DNA from: Paucisalibacillus globulus DSM 18846
GTDB taxonomy: Bacteria; Bacillota; Bacilli; Bacillales; Amphibacillaceae
DNA: 44,445 nucleotides
NCBI RefSeq assembly: GCF_000482485.1
Contig: NZ_KI519435.1
Coordinates: 204,331 to 248,775, forward strand
Direction of reading: 5' to 3'
The notes below the pieces were generated by a model. It had not been told where the DNA came from. It made no database searches and was given only the letters and a program-made list of their open reading frames with translations. Shown piece after piece: positions 43,014-44,445 of the stretch (position 1 is the stretch's first letter; every line of letters begins with the position of its first letter). The position numbers and the translations under genes were made by a program.

Positions 43014-43517
43014 CTAAGCTTCACCTTGATGAAGCGGTGGAGGTACAAGCCATCCTTTTTCCTTATTTAATCGAAGAAGCTTTGTACCAAATGCAGCTTT
43101 TTGGGTATGTATCTTCCCAAATAATGTTGCAATATCTTCTCGTATACACTGACCCATCACTGTACTAGCTGCTACTAACCCAGCAGCAACATCGGCTGAC
43201 ATTTTTCCTGCAATTTCATTATCCATGAAACGGGCACCAGTAGGGATGGATTCTAAATCTGCTGCCGGACGTTCCGGAGGGGTTGGGGGCAATCCAACAC
43301 CATTAGCCTTTAGTAATGCTTCTATTTCTGTTAAGTCCTGTTTCCCTTGTTCAATCGCTTCTTGAATTAACTTTTTTAAGTCATCGTCTCCAGTATGATT
43401 TAATAATGTCTGGTAGGCTGCAACCATTGCCTTTCCAGTAAACACCGCCGTCCAAACACTATACACCTCCCCGTAATGCATCGGTTCATCAGTAGGATTT
43501 CCACTTAAAATTCCCAT
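43014..43517 (-). CDS. DUF3231 family protein
   Basis: This is a 167-residue helical protein of the DUF3231 family common in endospore formers, with a ferritin-like character (MHYGEVYSVWTAVFTGKAMV, LKKLIQEAIEQGKQDLTEIE). No catalytic role is known to me. The frame is open further upstream, but AGGAGG lies inside that extension, and the ATG at 43517 follows it at the right distance. It is a single gene with a strong terminator. Confidence 0.85.
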   Translation of the reverse strand: MGILSGNPTDEPMHYGEVYSVWTAVFTGKAMVAAYQTLLNHTGDDDLKKLIQEAIEQGKQDLTEIEALLKANGVGLPPTPPERPAADLESIPTGARFMDNEIAGKMSADVAAGLVAASTVMGQCIREDIATLFGKIHTQKAAFGTKLLRLNKEKGWLVPPPLHQGEA

Positions 43518-43712
43518 TTTCAACCTCCTAATCATATTCATATTCTGTGCCACCTTTCTATCCATGCATATCCTTAGATTGTCTATTCCCAGGATTTTTA
43601 AACAGTTATTAGTTTACTTTTTTTACCTATTTCCTTTTCATAAACCGATTGTTTTTTTAAGTCCTATTTAATAGGTATAATGAGAATAAGGTAATAGATA
43701 GGAGGGGGATGG

Positions 43713-44330
43713 ATGGAAATAAATAAAATCCTAGATCAGTTGGCTAGAAAAGAGCCTGGAATTATGGGAATGGAAGATTTTAAACAGTCTGCAATACTGA
43801 TTCCACTAGTTGAAGTGAATGGAGATACCCATATACTATTCGAAGTTCGCTCCATGAAGCTACGTAGTCAACCTGGTGATATTTGTTTTCCTGGAGGGAG
43901 AATAGATTCTACTGATCCAACTTCAAGATATTGTGCTATTCGTGAAACAACAGAAGAACTTGGGATTAGTGAGGAGAGCATTCTAGATGTGACTCCGATT
44001 GACTATGTGGTGTCTGATATGGGTAGGATCATCTATCCTTATGTTGGGAAACTTCGAGATATCGATGAAATCACCCCAAACGAATCAGAAGTTGGAGAAT
44101 TTTTCACAGTACCTTTATCTTATTTTCTGAATACCACACCGGAATCCTATAAAGTAAATTTCAAAGTAATACCTGAGGAAAATTTTCCGTTTGATTTAAT
44201 TGTTGGCGGGGAAGATTACAATTGGCAAATTCGCCATGTTAATGAGTTGTTTTACCGATACGAGGACCGGGTTATATGGGGATTAACGGCAAAGATATTG
44301 ACACACTTTTTAAAGTTGATAAAGAGTTGA
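43713..44330 (+). CDS. NUDIX hydrolase, CoA pyrophosphatase type
   Basis: This 205-residue NUDIX protein has the UPF0035 pre-motif (FEVRSMKLRSQPGDICFPGG), which marks coenzyme A / acyl-CoA pyrophosphatases. The Nudix box ends in RETTEELGI, providing the metal-binding glutamates. It would hydrolyse CoA esters to 3',5'-ADP and acyl-phosphopantetheine. AGGAGGGGG precedes the ATG. It is a single gene followed by a terminator and then by the second 20-bp array. Confidence 0.9.
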   Translation: MEINKILDQLARKEPGIMGMEDFKQSAILIPLVEVNGDTHILFEVRSMKLRSQPGDICFPGGRIDSTDPTSRYCAIRETTEELGISEESILDVTPIDYVVSDMGRIIYPYVGKLRDIDEITPNESEVGEFFTVPLSYFLNTTPESYKVNFKVIPEENFPFDLIVGGEDYNWQIRHVNELFYRYEDRVIWGLTAKILTHFLKLIKS

Positions 44331-44336
44331 GAAGAA

Positions 44337-44362
44337 AACATCGGGTTGACCGATGTTTTTTT
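44337..44362 (+). terminator. Terminator of the NUDIX gene
   Basis: AACATCGG pairs with CCGATGTT around GTTGA, followed by a seven-base T run, six bases after the stop codon. Confidence 0.95.
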
Positions 44363-44374
44363 GTTAGGTTTTGG

Positions 44375-44445
44375 GAATATCAGCCAGGTTTGAGGAATAT
44401 CAGCCAGGTTTGAGGAATATCAGCCAGGTTTGAGGAATATCAGCC
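44375..44445. repeat. Second 20-bp-periodic array (ATCAGCC), cut by the window end
   Basis: ATCAGCC recurs at 44379, 44399, 44419 and 44439 at exactly 20-bp spacing, with nearly identical spacers (unit like GAATATCAGCCAGGTTTGAG). ATCAGCC is the reverse complement of the GGCTGAT core of the array at 12447-12852. The array continues beyond the window, so its length is unknown. Confidence 0.93.

Overview
The window is AT-rich bacterial chromosome from a Firmicute of the family Bacillaceae. Shine-Dalgarno sites are strong (AGGAGG type), GTG and TTG starts are frequent, there is an intact des-desK-desR membrane-fluidity locus, and the housekeeping genes have Bacillus-like character. A MurE-like ligase, an ATP-grasp ligase and an aspartate/glutamate racemase lie together, which suggests an L-Orn/L-Lys - D-Asp type peptidoglycan. 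That would fit genera such as Ornithinibacillus or Halobacillus better than a plain meso-DAP Bacillus. The genus assignment is inference only.

Layout. 1-5.1 kb: an aerobic ribonucleotide reductase operon on the minus strand (alpha subunit, flavodoxin, beta subunit) behind a cobalamin riboswitch with its own terminator, then a divergent sirtuin. 5.1-8.4 kb: a three-gene ABC importer (lipoprotein, permease, ATPase) with a long, apparently structured leader. 8.4-10.6 kb: E1 alpha and beta subunits of a 2-oxoacid dehydrogenase. 10.6-21.3 kb: a long minus-strand phenylacetate catabolism operon, paaABCD-ethD-paaF-paaG-aldehyde dehydrogenase-paaH-thiolase-enoyl-CoA hydratase-nitronate monooxygenase-like. 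A 20-bp-periodic repeat array of about 400 bp interrupts it. 21.5-25.6 kb: the PaaX regulator, a RelE/ParE-Phd toxin-antitoxin pair, a structured RNA or mobile-element remnant, a PaaI-type thioesterase and a divergent ferredoxin/flavodoxin-NADP reductase. 25.7-29.4 kb: the wall-peptide cluster. 29.6-35.9 kb: a membrane diguanylate cyclase, a DUF421 protein, an asparagine synthetase homologue lacking its glutaminase cysteine, RlmN and a luciferase-like monooxygenase. 36-39.6 kb: a pentapeptide-repeat protein, a NaChBac-type ion channel with a TLDSW filter, a C45-type Ntn hydrolase and a MerR regulator. 39.9-44.4 kb: desR, desK, des, a DUF3231 protein and a NUDIX CoA pyrophosphatase. The window ends inside a second 20-bp-periodic array.

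How it fits together. Phenylacetyl-CoA is epoxidised by PaaABCD, isomerised by PaaG and then taken through beta-oxidation-like steps. The ligase PaaK, the reductase PaaE and the fused PaaZ are all missing here. Three promoters (paaA, paaI and the ferredoxin-NADP reductase), plus probably the E1 promoter, carry the same inverted repeat CGTT-N5-AACG. This points to one regulon, probably under PaaX, and suggests the ferredoxin-NADP reductase replaces PaaE. The two 20-bp-periodic GGCTGAT arrays are the least explained structure in the window.
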